In this document: positions 21,859-30,546 of the stretch, piece by piece
How the letters are laid out: each line of letters begins with the position of its first letter
Position numbering within the stretch: the first letter of the stretch is position 1
Assembly (NCBI GenBank): GCA_937902105.1
Contig: CALGTP010000771.1
Coordinates: 1 to 49,146, forward strand
DNA: 49,146 bases
Source of the DNA: an uncultured Actinomycetes bacterium
GTDB lineage: Bacteria > Actinomycetota > Acidimicrobiia > Acidimicrobiales > Ilumatobacteraceae
Direction: 5' to 3'
The notes under the pieces: model-generated
Told to the model about the DNA's origin: nothing
Database searches by the model: none
The model's input: the letters and a program-made list of their open reading frames with translations, nothing else
Position numbers and translations under genes: made by a program

Positions 21859-22755
21859 TCACAAAACAGGTGGATTAGAGTGCACCCAGATCTTCATCCC
21901 CATCGGAGCCAAGTCCTCTGCCCAGATGAAATCCATAGCTGGAGTCGACATTCGCACGCACCCATGCGATGTGGGATAGTTGGGAACCTGATATGCCCCA
22001 TGCAGAGCGATTCCTTTATTGAAATACTTCGGGCGGTAGATATCCCCAAGATCACCCGTTCGCCACCCCTTCTCAACCTCGCGATTAATCTTGAAGATTC
22101 CATCGGGAGTTTGTGCATCTCCCCACACCCATTTACCCCATTCATTTGCATCGCGTTCTTTAAAAGCAATCCCCGAGCCAGTGGAAACGTTGATAGTCCA
22201 GACTGTCACGGCATCTTGAACAATAAAAAGTAATTGCAAATCTTTGTCAATCTCAATCAGCGTGCCAGTGTTGGTCTCCCCATGAGCCTTCGTCGTGGCG
22301 CTCGTGAGCGCTTGAGCAGTCGCTTCATCGACCGCAGCAGATGCCTCGAGACCAACGTACTTTTGAAAAGCCATCACCGCTTGGGCGGTGGTCACGCCAT
22401 ATTCACCTTGTGATGATTGCAACCAAAATCCCAAATCCAACAGACGTTGCTGCACCCGTGCAGTTTCTGCTCCATCTTTTTTTCCGACCGCTACGAGCGG
22501 CACATCAAGCGGTACTACAGCAATGACAACTGCCTGCGGTGGAGGAACCGTGATGATCGGCCTAGGCAACGTTGGTGGCGGGACAGTCTCTCTTGGTTGC
22601 GGCGCAGACAATGCGATTGTTGCTGGCGGTTTAGTGGCCGCGTCAGCAGATGATGAGACCACACCCGAACAACCTGAGAGCAAAATAGGGACACTGACCA
22701 AACACAACAGCAGAGCAAAATTGATGCTTCGCGGTTTGTTCTTTGCAGTGATCAC
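21859..22755 (-). CDS. L,D-transpeptidase (YkuD) lipoprotein with peptidoglycan-binding domain
   Basis: The 298-residue protein begins with a lipoprotein signal peptide, lipobox LLSGC with C29. A Pro-rich stretch follows, then a PG_binding_1 domain (about 95-155, RVQQRLLDLGFW and AVMAFQKYVGL) and a YkuD catalytic domain. The active-site motif SHGCVRMS puts the nucleophile at C266 and the histidine at 264. It should form 3-3 crosslinks in peptidoglycan or attach proteins to it, outside the membrane. The start is GTG. It lies between the 2OG oxygenase gene (66-base gap) and lacZ (12-base gap), all on one strand. Confidence 0.92.
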   Translation of the reverse strand: MITAKNKPRSINFALLLCLVSVPILLSGCSGVVSSSADAATKPPATIALSAPQPRETVPPPTLPRPIITVPPPQAVVIAVVPLDVPLVAVGKKDGAETARVQQRLLDLGFWLQSSQGEYGVTTAQAVMAFQKYVGLEASAAVDEATAQALTSATTKAHGETNTGTLIEIDKDLQLLFIVQDAVTVWTINVSTGSGIAFKERDANEWGKWVWGDAQTPDGIFKINREVEKGWRTGDLGDIYRPKYFNKGIALHGAYQVPNYPTSHGCVRMSTPAMDFIWAEDLAPMGMKIWVHSNPPVL

Positions 22756-22821
22756 AACAACTGTGACGGTAGTTTTCTTTCCTCACCAAATGGTGGATAG
22801 TCCCTGAGTAAACGGCATAAA

Positions 22822-23406
22822 TTAGTTGTACTGCTCGGGGATTTCAAACCACAGTGTCAATGAGTATTTGACCCCACTCGTAAGAGCGAGACTTTGATGC
22901 GGATGGGTCACCAACGATGGCCACACCAACAACGAACCCACTGCCAGATCACTATTCGTGAACCCTTGTTGAGGAAAACTCAACTCCGCTCCAGTGTAGG
23001 AATCGTTCAATTTCACCGATCCCGATACTTGAGCGATGTCGTGATGAAGCCGCAACTCCGTCTGTGTATCCATGCTGTACTTGATCACGAAAGCATCCCG
23101 CAGTCCGCAATAGTCGATGAGAGGCCACTTCTCTTGCAACTGTGGCCAGATTCGCTCACCGAGATCAACCATCAGGTTTTCATAGAGGCGCGGACTGATC
23201 GTTGCCAAACTCACTTCGTGACCGGGCACGGGATCATGGGGTTCGGGTTCAAAGCCCCCAGCGGCTTCGGCGGCATGAATGATCGCCGAACACATGTCAG
23301 GTGTCCAAAAGGGTAAGGCCACCAACTCAGGCCCAACTTCAACCATTTCGCCCTCGTTATCTTGTGCTCCGAGGTAACCAAGTATTCGTTCAAGATCAGT
23401 GGTCAT
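22822..23406 (-). CDS. 2OG-Fe(II) oxygenase (prolyl 4-hydroxylase-like)
   Basis: This 194-residue protein shows the iron and 2-oxoglutarate site of the dioxygenase superfamily: H121 and D123 in LHHDI, distal H170, and K180 in TSGVKYSLTLWFE, where most relatives have arginine. The central GAELSFPQQGF and VGSLLVWPS are typical of P4Hc domains that hydroxylate proline or lysine side chains. The open frame runs on to 23832, but that part overlaps the divergent HNH gene, so the ATG at 23406 is chosen. The target is unknown. The 61 bases to the HNH gene form a divergent promoter region. Confidence 0.85.
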   Translation of the reverse strand: MTTDLERILGYLGAQDNEGEMVEVGPELVALPFWTPDMCSAIIHAAEAAGGFEPEPHDPVPGHEVSLATISPRLYENLMVDLGERIWPQLQEKWPLIDYCGLRDAFVIKYSMDTQTELRLHHDIAQVSGSVKLNDSYTGAELSFPQQGFTNSDLAVGSLLVWPSLVTHPHQSLALTSGVKYSLTLWFEIPEQYN

Positions 23407-23467
23407 AGCCCTCAGTCTGCCAGTCAAACCGCGCACAATCGGTCCAGTACTGTCGTAACCTTCAAGG

Positions 23468-24181
23468 ATGGAGTTGAAATTGCCGTACCGGTATCGGACT
23501 GGACTCGCCTTGGGCATTGTTGTGGTCATGACCGCATGTGGATCAGCCAAACCAAGTGCCGTCGTCATCGAAGTTGATAACGCTGTGATCACCACTGCAC
23601 CAGCAGGCCCAGCGGTGTTAACCCCAATCGCACTCGAGAAAAAGACCACGACAACCGTGACCTCAACTAGCGGCCTCGGGTTACGTATTGAAGCCGAGCA
23701 CGTAGGGGGGTACAAGCGCACTTTATTTGCCAGTTGGTATGACGCAGATCGAGATGGTTGCAATACGCGCCAGGAGGTTCTCATTGCTGAGTCGATCATC
23801 CCCGTGACGATCGGCGCTAAGTGCAAGGTCACCGGAAAATGGTTTTCTATCTACGACGGGGTCACAACAACCAACTCATCAAGTTTTGACATTGACCACA
23901 TGGTCCCGCTGAAAGAAGCCTGGGATTCCGGGGCATGGAATTGGAATGCGGATCAGCGCAAAAAGTTTGCCAATGATTTAGACGAGTCTTTTTTTCTGAT
24001 CGCAGTCACGGCCAGCAGTAACCGTTCAAAAGGTGAAAGAGATCCTGCTGAATGGATGCCAACTTCTGCCAGTTACCGCTGCGAATATGCCCGTATTTGG
24101 GTGCAGATCAAGCGCGCTTGGGATCTCAGCGTTGATCCGGCTGAAAACACTTTTCTGACGCGTACTTTGGCGAGCTGCTAA
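23468..24181 (+). CDS. secreted HNH-family endonuclease-like lipoprotein (DUF1524-like)
   Basis: The 237-residue protein has a signal peptide ending in a lipobox-like MTAC (C24 with the first ATG). A Thr/Val-rich linker follows, then a C-terminal domain with the HNH core: DIDHMVPLKEAWDSGAW, ASSNRSKGERDPAEW and YARIWVQIKRAW, as in secreted actinobacterial HNH proteins of the GmrSD/DUF1524 group. It is probably a surface-bound nuclease, perhaps for nutrient DNA or defence (inference). The ATG at 23468 has only AAGG immediately before it; a TTG at 23480 is better spaced from AAGGATGGAG and keeps the signal peptide. It converges on the dehalogenase gene. Confidence 0.83.
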   Translation: MELKLPYRYRTGLALGIVVVMTACGSAKPSAVVIEVDNAVITTAPAGPAVLTPIALEKKTTTTVTSTSGLGLRIEAEHVGGYKRTLFASWYDADRDGCNTRQEVLIAESIIPVTIGAKCKVTGKWFSIYDGVTTTNSSSFDIDHMVPLKEAWDSGAWNWNADQRKKFANDLDESFFLIAVTASSNRSKGERDPAEWMPTSASYRCEYARIWVQIKRAWDLSVDPAENTFLTRTLASC

Positions 24182-24193
24182 TCAGTTATTTGC

Positions 24194-25099
24194 TCAGGCA
24201 ATCGCGCCATTGACAAAAGACGCAAACTCTTCACCGCAATCTTCCTGGAGGAAGTGCCCAGCACCGACAATGGTCGTGTGAGGTGATGTTTCGGCTCCAG
24301 GTACAGCCTTGCGAAATGCCCATTCTCCGTTACGAGTCACCGGGTCACTGTCACTGAAAGCACATATGAACGGTTTGGTCCATTGACGTAGGACATCCCA
24401 AGCTGCGATATTTGCCGCCGAAGATGGGTCCGCCAGTGAAGCGGGAACCAAGGTCGGGAAAATGCGAGCCCCAGACTTATATGTCTCATCTGGATATGGA
24501 GCGTCATAGGCGGCCAGCACTTCGGGGGCCAGGGGCTTGTGAGCGCAGCCTCCTTGAATGATCTGCGACGTGCCAAACACCGGAGTCTCTTGGCTGAATT
24601 TGCGCCATGCCAAGAACGCTGCATTCGGTTCGGGATCACCAGTCGGTAAACCAGTATTGGCGATCACGATTCGCGCAAAGCGATCAGGAAACGCGGTGGC
24701 AAGACGCAAGCCAATTAATCCGCCCCAGTCTTGACAGATCAATGTCAGATTCTTGAAATCGTTAGCCACAAGCCATTGACTCATCCAGTCAACATGGCGT
24801 TCGTAGGTGTAGTCACTTGTCTTGGCGGGCTTATCGCTACGACCAAAACCGACTAGGTCAGGCGCAATCACGCGATGACCCGCAGCAGTAAAAACAGGAA
24901 TCATTTTGCGATACAGAAAACTCCATGACGGTTCACCGTGCATGCACAACATCGTTTCGCTGGCATCACGTGGTCCCGCATCGACGTGAGCCACGCGCAA
25001 CACTGTTGCATCCTCAACTGTGACGTCGGTGTACGTCGGGGCGTAGGGCCAATCAGGAATGTGTGTGAAAGCAGAATCGGGTGTGCGCAGGACGTCCAT
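24194..25099 (-). CDS. haloalkane dehalogenase (HLD-I-like alpha/beta hydrolase)
   Basis: This 301-residue alpha/beta hydrolase has the oxyanion motif HGEPSWSFLYRKM (54-66), nucleophile D124 with W125 in CQDWGG, an acid in SDSDPVT (D250 or D252) and H282 in GAGHFLQED. D124 falls at the same residue number as in the DhlA enzyme, and the layout fits subfamily HLD-I (DhlA/DhmA). Such enzymes cleave carbon-halogen bonds by hydrolysis to give alcohol and halide. An epoxide hydrolase is unlikely because the lid tyrosines are not evident. It lies 53 bases after the MBL hydrolase gene, at the end of a four-gene run. Confidence 0.87.
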   Translation of the reverse strand: MDVLRTPDSAFTHIPDWPYAPTYTDVTVEDATVLRVAHVDAGPRDASETMLCMHGEPSWSFLYRKMIPVFTAAGHRVIAPDLVGFGRSDKPAKTSDYTYERHVDWMSQWLVANDFKNLTLICQDWGGLIGLRLATAFPDRFARIVIANTGLPTGDPEPNAAFLAWRKFSQETPVFGTSQIIQGGCAHKPLAPEVLAAYDAPYPDETYKSGARIFPTLVPASLADPSSAANIAAWDVLRQWTKPFICAFSDSDPVTRNGEWAFRKAVPGAETSPHTTIVGAGHFLQEDCGEEFASFVNGAIA

Positions 25100-25152
25100 A
25101 TAGTGACACCCTATATGAAACTAGTTGGGGGTGGCGACACGAACCTTTTGAC

Positions 25153-26175
25153 TCACCCGAGGTCATAGGTTGAAGCCAGCCGCGCTGGACCGCCGCCGCG
25201 CACTGATAAACGACCATCCTGGACTAGTTGAGTCAAATGCGAGAGCACGCTTCGAGCCGCAGGGATATGAAGTTCGGGGATCACTGCGGCGTACATCTGG
25301 CGCACCATCGGCGCCACAGTATTCACACCCTCAGCAACGCACGCCAGCACTTGAGCCTCGCGACCCAAACGATGTTCGTAATAAGCCTGAAGAAACGGTT
25401 GTGGATCAGTGACTGGCGAACCGTGCGTGGGCCACAAAATCTTGTCATCGCGCAATTGAAGCTTCTTCACTGATGCCATGTAGTCACGCATGTCCCCATC
25501 GGGGGGCGAAACCACAGTGGTGCTCCAGCCCATGATGTGATCCCCCGTAAACAATGCTTTTTCTTCCTCAAAAGCCACGCACATGTGATTGGAGGTGTGG
25601 CCTGGCGTATGTATTCCAATCAATGTCCAGCCATCGCCGTGAGCCGCCACTTCACCATCACCGACGCGAACATCGGGTTCAAATTCAAGATCAACAGACT
25701 CACGGATCTCTAGATCGTCTGGATCAAGACCCGCAGCACGCGCAATCTCGCGTTCTTTCTCTTTTTCTTCCTCGGTCTTTGGAGGCGGGGCCAAAGATTG
25801 CATGACCTTGATGTCATCGTCGTTATCTAATTGCCCAACTGCACCGTGAGGTTTCCACGCCACCGTTGGTGCGCCAGTTTCTTCACGCAACCATGCCGCC
25901 AGACCCACATGATCGCTGTGGCAATGGGTGATCACAATGGCGCGAACTTTCTGACCCTCAATAGCCCGCAATAAAGCAGTGCGATGTTCGGGCAAATCAG
26001 GACCTGGGTCAATCACCGCTACATCAGTTGCGTTACCTACGAGATAGGTGCCCGTGCCAGTGAAAGTGAAGTTAGATGGGTTGCGCGCGATCACGCGGCG
26101 AATCTTGGGGCTGACCACCTCGGCTTCGGCGTAACGCAAAGGATCAATGATCCCCACAAATGGAATACCTGCCAT
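25153..26175 (-). CDS. MBL-fold metallo-hydrolase (LACTB2/glyoxalase II-like)
   Basis: The 340-residue protein has the metallo-beta-lactamase zinc motif THCHSDH with H84, H86, D88 and H89, further ligands in HTPGHTSNH and TGDHIMGW, and a C-terminal winged-helix-like segment (ARSVLSHLTQLVQDGRL), as in LACTB2-type proteins. It has an acidic, Lys/Glu-rich insert near 140-165. The true start is the ATG at 26175, because AGGAGG lies eight bases before it; an upstream in-frame start at 26211 has no such support. The substrate is unknown: thioester, phosphodiester or RNA are all possible. It lies 36 bases after the asparaginase gene. Confidence 0.87.
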   Translation of the reverse strand: MAGIPFVGIIDPLRYAEAEVVSPKIRRVIARNPSNFTFTGTGTYLVGNATDVAVIDPGPDLPEHRTALLRAIEGQKVRAIVITHCHSDHVGLAAWLREETGAPTVAWKPHGAVGQLDNDDDIKVMQSLAPPPKTEEEKEKEREIARAAGLDPDDLEIRESVDLEFEPDVRVGDGEVAAHGDGWTLIGIHTPGHTSNHMCVAFEEEKALFTGDHIMGWSTTVVSPPDGDMRDYMASVKKLQLRDDKILWPTHGSPVTDPQPFLQAYYEHRLGREAQVLACVAEGVNTVAPMVRQMYAAVIPELHIPAARSVLSHLTQLVQDGRLSVRGGGPARLASTYDLG

Positions 26176-26183
26176 CTTGTTCG

Positions 26184-26189
26184 CCTCCT
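26184..26189 (-). promoter_or_regulatory. ribosome binding site AGGAGG for the MBL hydrolase
   Basis: A perfect Shine-Dalgarno hexamer on the minus strand ends eight bases before the ATG at 26175. It decides the start of the MBL gene in favour of MAGIPFVG over the 12-residue longer frame. Confidence 0.85.
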
Positions 26190-26211
26190 TCGTCTCTAAC
26201 TCACAGGACAA

Positions 26212-27225
26212 TCACGACACGCCACTTAAACGCGCCAACTCTCCGACAATACGCACTTCACCCACCGCTTTGCCATGTCCAAGAATGATTGATGAAAAAG
26301 CATCGCTGCGCACTGCTGAAATATCAACGCCAAGAGTTCTCAATGCAGCCTGCATAAGTGGTGGGCGGGGTCGATTTGCTCCATCAGCAATCTTCAGCGC
26401 AACTGCCCGCCCGTCACTGAGAGCAGCCACAAAAACTCCTTCTGCCCCGTCCTTGGCCATCAAACCGGGCACCCCCTTCATCAACAAAGTCACATCCCGA
26501 TTCGGTCCGCCCACCATCTCAGGAAAAGAAGTCATCGCCCGATGGATACGCAATCCCTCATCGCCTGCGGCTCCAGTAGCCATATTTCTCAACGAGCGTG
26601 CCAAACCAATCAGCGACATCACATGTGCCGGAGCACCACAGCCATCAACCCCAATACCCAAGACAGCATCTTGCGTCAGCGCAGGAATCCCACTGGTAAT
26701 CACTTGCTGTAATGGATGTGGTTCGCTGAGATAACTCGCATCATGTGCCCACCCAGCAGTGATACATGTAGCCAACATCCCTGCATGCTTTCCAGAACAG
26801 TTCTGCTGCAGAGACGTAGCGCATGCGCCATCACGTAAGGCATCTTGCAATTGCTCATCATCAAGTGGAAAATCTGGCGTATTTGCTAAAGCTGATTCAT
26901 CTAAACCGACTAAAGCCAAAATTCTTCGCACTCCATCGAGGTGAATGGCCCGACCATCATGACTGGCGCAGACCAATGCCAATAACTCATCGGGGAGATC
27001 GAGTCCCGCCAACAACATCGCATGAGCCTGCAACGGTTTGGTACTTGAGCGCGGGAAAATACCCACGAGTGGATCTCCATAAGAAAATGCCACACTGCCG
27101 TCCTCGTTCAACGCTACAACGGCACCGTGATGAACTGATTCCAAAACATCACTGCGGTAAGTGACTGCCAGTGGGACATATGACTCGGCCGCGGCTTTCT
27201 CTAGATCGCCCGAAGTCAATGTCAT
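26212..27225 (-). CDS. asparaginase (Asparaginase_II / PF06089 type)
   Basis: The 337-residue protein matches the thermolabile Rhizobium-type asparaginase family rather than the classical bacterial AnsA/AnsB fold. Marks are the opening YRSDVLESVHHGAVVAL, GDPLVGIFPRSSTKPLQA, NCSGKHAGMLATC and GIGVDGCGAPAHVMSL. It should hydrolyse asparagine to aspartate and ammonia in the cytoplasm. It overlaps the AI-2E permease gene by 4 bases (ATGA) and precedes the MBL gene by 36 bases. No regulator is adjacent. The family call is strong; substrate preference is inferred. Confidence 0.9.
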   Translation of the reverse strand: MTLTSGDLEKAAAESYVPLAVTYRSDVLESVHHGAVVALNEDGSVAFSYGDPLVGIFPRSSTKPLQAHAMLLAGLDLPDELLALVCASHDGRAIHLDGVRRILALVGLDESALANTPDFPLDDEQLQDALRDGACATSLQQNCSGKHAGMLATCITAGWAHDASYLSEPHPLQQVITSGIPALTQDAVLGIGVDGCGAPAHVMSLIGLARSLRNMATGAAGDEGLRIHRAMTSFPEMVGGPNRDVTLLMKGVPGLMAKDGAEGVFVAALSDGRAVALKIADGANRPRPPLMQAALRTLGVDISAVRSDAFSSIILGHGKAVGEVRIVGELARLSGVS

Positions 27226-28397
27226 CTCTTGCCGCGTCGCAAACCGCGCCGAGAAACGCGTGGCTCTCTGATCGGCTTTTCTTGAATGTGCACGAGATCA
27301 TCTTCGATCAACTCGTGACGCTGACCGTGAGCACTCGCTAGGGCCACCGCCATTGCCGCAACCGGAAGTCCAAGAATTGCCCCAACTGGACCGAGCAAAG
27401 CAGCACCCGCAATGGCAGAACCAAAGGAAATTGCTGGGTGGATCTCCATCGTGCGCGCCGTAATGCGCGGTGAAATCAAAAAGTTCTCAATTTGCTGATA
27501 CGTAATAATCACCGCAATGATCACAAGTGCCTTGACCGGCGAGTCGATAAACGTAATCAACACTGGTAGAACACCAGCGATGTAGGTTCCGACAACGGGA
27601 ATAAATTGCGAAATCAATCCGACCCATAGCGCCATAGCCACGGGGGCGGCGGTGCCCAAAGATTGAAATGCGATCCAATGCACGAAGGCAGAAAATGCTG
27701 CCAATAAAACCCGACTGTAGATATAGCCACCAGTTTTTGCAATCGCCAATTCCCATGTGTCCAAAACTCGGCGCTGTTTATCTGGGGCCAAGCGACTGCA
27801 GATTGAGCGGCGCATACGAGGACCATCAGCCACCAAATAAAAAGTGAAAAGCATGACGGAGAAACCTTGAAGCAACAGACCCAGTGCCGCCACAGACAAT
27901 TGTAAAGCCTCGCCCTGTTGACCTCGAATAAATTCTTGGACAGGTCCATCAGGATCTTGAATACTGTTGTTCACTTTCGCGGCGTTGATGTTTGCGCCAA
28001 AGTTGTCATTCACGAAACTCACAGTTCGCCCGACATAGCGCTCTGAGTTTTGAGCTAAATCTGCTACTTGCGTGGCCACCAAAGTGCCGATGGCGGCAAC
28101 AAAAATAAGAACCCCGGCCATGACTGCTAGGAGGATCGCCACAGTTGCTCGCCCGCGTTTCCAGCCGCGCTTAGCCAAACGGGTTGTCCCTGGTTCGATT
28201 GCCAAGGATAAGAACAAGGCAACCAAAAGCAGAATCAACAAAGATGCGAGTCGTTCATAGGAATACCGCAATACCAGCGTGCCCAAAAACCCCAGCCAGA
28301 AAACAATGATCGCCTTCCAGGTCCAGGGAGGCATTTTGTTGGAATTTGAGGATGACGCAGGTTCGACCATGGGGGTGGGCGAGTTGTTATCGGACAT
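27222..28397 (-). CDS. AI-2E family transporter
   Basis: This 391-residue membrane protein has the AI-2E (TqsA/YdiK/YtvI) layout: paired N-terminal helices (about 25-70), another near 85-105, an amphipathic central region, and a C-terminal bundle with GLISQFIPVVGTYIAGVLPVL and YQQIENFLISPRI. Members export varied solutes or act as sodium/proton antiporters; transport of autoinducer-2 should not be assumed. The ATG at 28397 (MSDNNSP) is preferred over an upstream start at 28430, since the longer version adds an unlikely N-terminus. It is divergent from the DUF2236 gene, 59 bases apart, and overlaps the asparaginase start. Confidence 0.87.
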   Translation of the reverse strand: MSDNNSPTPMVEPASSSNSNKMPPWTWKAIIVFWLGFLGTLVLRYSYERLASLLILLLVALFLSLAIEPGTTRLAKRGWKRGRATVAILLAVMAGVLIFVAAIGTLVATQVADLAQNSERYVGRTVSFVNDNFGANINAAKVNNSIQDPDGPVQEFIRGQQGEALQLSVAALGLLLQGFSVMLFTFYLVADGPRMRRSICSRLAPDKQRRVLDTWELAIAKTGGYIYSRVLLAAFSAFVHWIAFQSLGTAAPVAMALWVGLISQFIPVVGTYIAGVLPVLITFIDSPVKALVIIAVIITYQQIENFLISPRITARTMEIHPAISFGSAIAGAALLGPVGAILGLPVAAMAVALASAHGQRHELIEDDLVHIQEKPIREPRVSRRGLRRGKR

Positions 28398-28456
28398 GTG
28401 ACGAGCGTAGCCAGCCCGTATGGGCATCACCGCACGAAGCGTGGCACGCTTTAGGT

Positions 28457-29317
28457 ATGTCAGATCGGTTTGAACCTGCCCGCCGCCTCGTTGCCGACGC
28501 CGTGCGCTCCCGTGTTGTCGGTCCCAACGCTGATAATCGCGCCCAACAATTATTCGAGGCTCCCGGCGAGAGGTGGTTTAGCGAAGATCGACCGATCAGA
28601 ATCATCCATGCCGATTCCTGCATGTTTATCGGCGGACTACGGGCCCTGTTATTTCAATCGCTGCATCCTCTCGCCATGGCGGGCGTGGCCTCACATAGCG
28701 ACTTCAAAGCCGATCCGTGGGGACGCCTCCAACGCACGGCCGACTTTTTGGCGGCCACAACTTTTGGCCCAGAGTCAGAATCGCAACGCGCTATTGACTT
28801 AGTCAAACGAGTCCATGTACGCGTCGTCGGTACCGCCGCCGATGGCCGTCCGTACAGCGCTAATGATCCACATCTTCTCAAGTGGGTACATATCGCCGAA
28901 GTTGATTCGTTTCTTGCGGCACACAAAAAGTTCGGTGAAGTTGAACTCTCCGACGAACAGCGCGATGGCTATGTCCTTGATATGTCTCGCATTGCTTCAG
29001 CTCTCGGTGTCATTGACCCACCCCGCTCGGTCGCAGAACTCAAAGAAGAAATCTCCTCATACCGAAGTGAACTAAGAACTTCTGATGCCGCCCTTGACGC
29101 AGCGAAGTATCTACTGATCACTCCACCGCTACCCGTATTGGTTCGTCCGGCATACCAACTCTTGGGTGCTGCAGCCGTTTCCTTGTTGCCGATTTGGGCG
29201 CGCTTACCCCTGCGCCTTCCGTGGCTTCCATTAAGTGAACGTGCCATTGTGCGTCCAGCAGCAAATACATTGACGAAAACTTTGCGCTGGGCCCTCGCCC
29301 CCGATTTGCCTTACTGA
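28457..29317 (+). CDS. oxygenase MpaB family protein (DUF2236)
   Basis: The 286-residue protein fits DUF2236, the heme-containing MpaB/latex-clearing-protein superfamily. It has SCMFIGGLRALLFQSLHPLAM early on, DPWGRLQRTADFL, and LLKWVHIAEVDSFLAAHKKFG in the middle, with histidines in the positions expected for heme and active-site binding. Such proteins oxidise lipids or polyisoprenoids, or act in secondary metabolism; the substrate is unknown. The ATG at 28457 (MSDRFEP) is chosen although the frame opens at 28346, because the extra residues overlap the divergent AI-2E gene. A C-terminal hydrophobic stretch (about 215-235) may touch the membrane. Confidence 0.84.
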   Translation: MSDRFEPARRLVADAVRSRVVGPNADNRAQQLFEAPGERWFSEDRPIRIIHADSCMFIGGLRALLFQSLHPLAMAGVASHSDFKADPWGRLQRTADFLAATTFGPESESQRAIDLVKRVHVRVVGTAADGRPYSANDPHLLKWVHIAEVDSFLAAHKKFGEVELSDEQRDGYVLDMSRIASALGVIDPPRSVAELKEEISSYRSELRTSDAALDAAKYLLITPPLPVLVRPAYQLLGAAAVSLLPIWARLPLRLPWLPLSERAIVRPAANTLTKTLRWALAPDLPY

Positions 29318-29330
29318 ATCTAAAACTTAT

Positions 29331-30536
29331 TTATTTCTTCAGAGCTTGACGCACCGGCGCGGATAAGTCGCCCACCTTGCCCACAACGATCTTCTCAAGA
29401 CCTAACCAACTTGCCATCAGGCGCAGTTCTTCAGCCAAAGCATTGGCAGTGATTTTCTTGTCAATATTTTCCTCAGCGAATATTCCAGGCACCAACAATG
29501 TGCCGTTGTGACGATCGGCCTTTAAATCCACGCGGGCGACTAACTCATCGCCCAACAAAAACGGAAGAACGTAATAGCCATAGACCCGCTTTTCTGCTGG
29601 TGTGTAAATCTCAATGCGATAGCGAAAGTCAAAGAGTTTTTCGGCTCTTGGTCGATTCCACACAATCGGATCAAACATAGAGAGCAGTGCCCGAGCCTCA
29701 ATAGTACGGGGTGTCTTAGCATCAACATGCAAATACCAAGTCTCCTTTGAACCTTCAAGAGATGTCGGTAATAAAAGTCCCTCTTCGACGAGTTCATCGA
29801 CCCGCGGTTTGGCGACAACATTTTTCAGTCGATAATAATCTGCGAGATCTTTTGCGGTTCCTACACCGAGAGATCGACCCGCGAGGGCAATCAACTCTCG
29901 CTGAGCATCTATCGCTGTCGGTGTTGGTGTGTTGAGATGTTGCGCTGGGATCACCCGTTCTGGGAGGTCATACAACCGAGCGAAATCACTGGCCCTGCGA
30001 GTCGCCGTCACTCGCCCACACATAAACAAATATTCCAGCGCGTTCTTTGAGTCATCCCAGTCCCACCAGGATGCTTTTTTCGTTGTACGAACAGAAAGTT
30101 CTCCAGCCGCAATTGGTCCATCGGTTACAACCCGAGAAAAAATCTCCTCAATGAATGAGCCCTTCTTCTTGACAAGATTCTCTGCGGAACGCCATGGTCC
30201 TTGAAGCGACTGCTCCATTTTCCAACGCCACAAGCGATGATCACGAGTCGGCACATGAGCGGCTTCATGACCCCAATACTCAAAAAGTTCACCACTCTTT
30301 GTGGCCGAAGAAATCAAGTCACGGCGGTGACTCCCCAAACGCGAAAATAATGGAAGTTCTTGGCTTCGTACCAAAACATTGACCGAGTCAATCTGAATCA
30401 AACCAATACGATCAATCACTTGGCGTAGATGACGACTATCAACTCGACCACTTGGTCGAGGCTGAGCGAATCCTTGTGCCCGCAGAGCAATGCGACGCGC
30501 TTGCGCCTTGCTGAGTTGAGTCACTCGAGGCGACAT
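29331..30536 (-). CDS. winged-helix protein of the YcaQ/AlkX DNA glycosylase family (HTH_42)
   Basis: This 401-residue protein belongs to the HTH_42 family (PF06224) containing interstrand-crosslink glycosylases. The N-terminal IGLIQIDSVNVLVRSQ, FEYWGHEAAHVPTRDH and C-terminal PFLLGDELVARVDLKADR are family marks. The Q-I-D triplet in IQIDS fits the Q-hydrophobic-D motif described for AlkX/YcaQ, as opposed to Q-x-Q in AlkZ (recalled family knowledge). It probably excises alkylated or crosslinked bases. The ATG at 30536 is preferred to a TTG three bases upstream. It starts just 10 bases after the cyclophilin gene, on the same strand. Confidence 0.87.
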   Translation of the reverse strand: MSPRVTQLSKAQARRIALRAQGFAQPRPSGRVDSRHLRQVIDRIGLIQIDSVNVLVRSQELPLFSRLGSHRRDLISSATKSGELFEYWGHEAAHVPTRDHRLWRWKMEQSLQGPWRSAENLVKKKGSFIEEIFSRVVTDGPIAAGELSVRTTKKASWWDWDDSKNALEYLFMCGRVTATRRASDFARLYDLPERVIPAQHLNTPTPTAIDAQRELIALAGRSLGVGTAKDLADYYRLKNVVAKPRVDELVEEGLLLPTSLEGSKETWYLHVDAKTPRTIEARALLSMFDPIVWNRPRAEKLFDFRYRIEIYTPAEKRVYGYYVLPFLLGDELVARVDLKADRHNGTLLVPGIFAEENIDKKITANALAEELRLMASWLGLEKIVVGKVGDLSAPVRQALKK

Positions 30537-30546
30537 CAACCAACGA

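Noticed and set aside
23407-23832. N-terminal extension of the 2OG oxygenase frame
   Set aside because: It is antisense to the HNH lipoprotein gene and has no oxygenase motifs.
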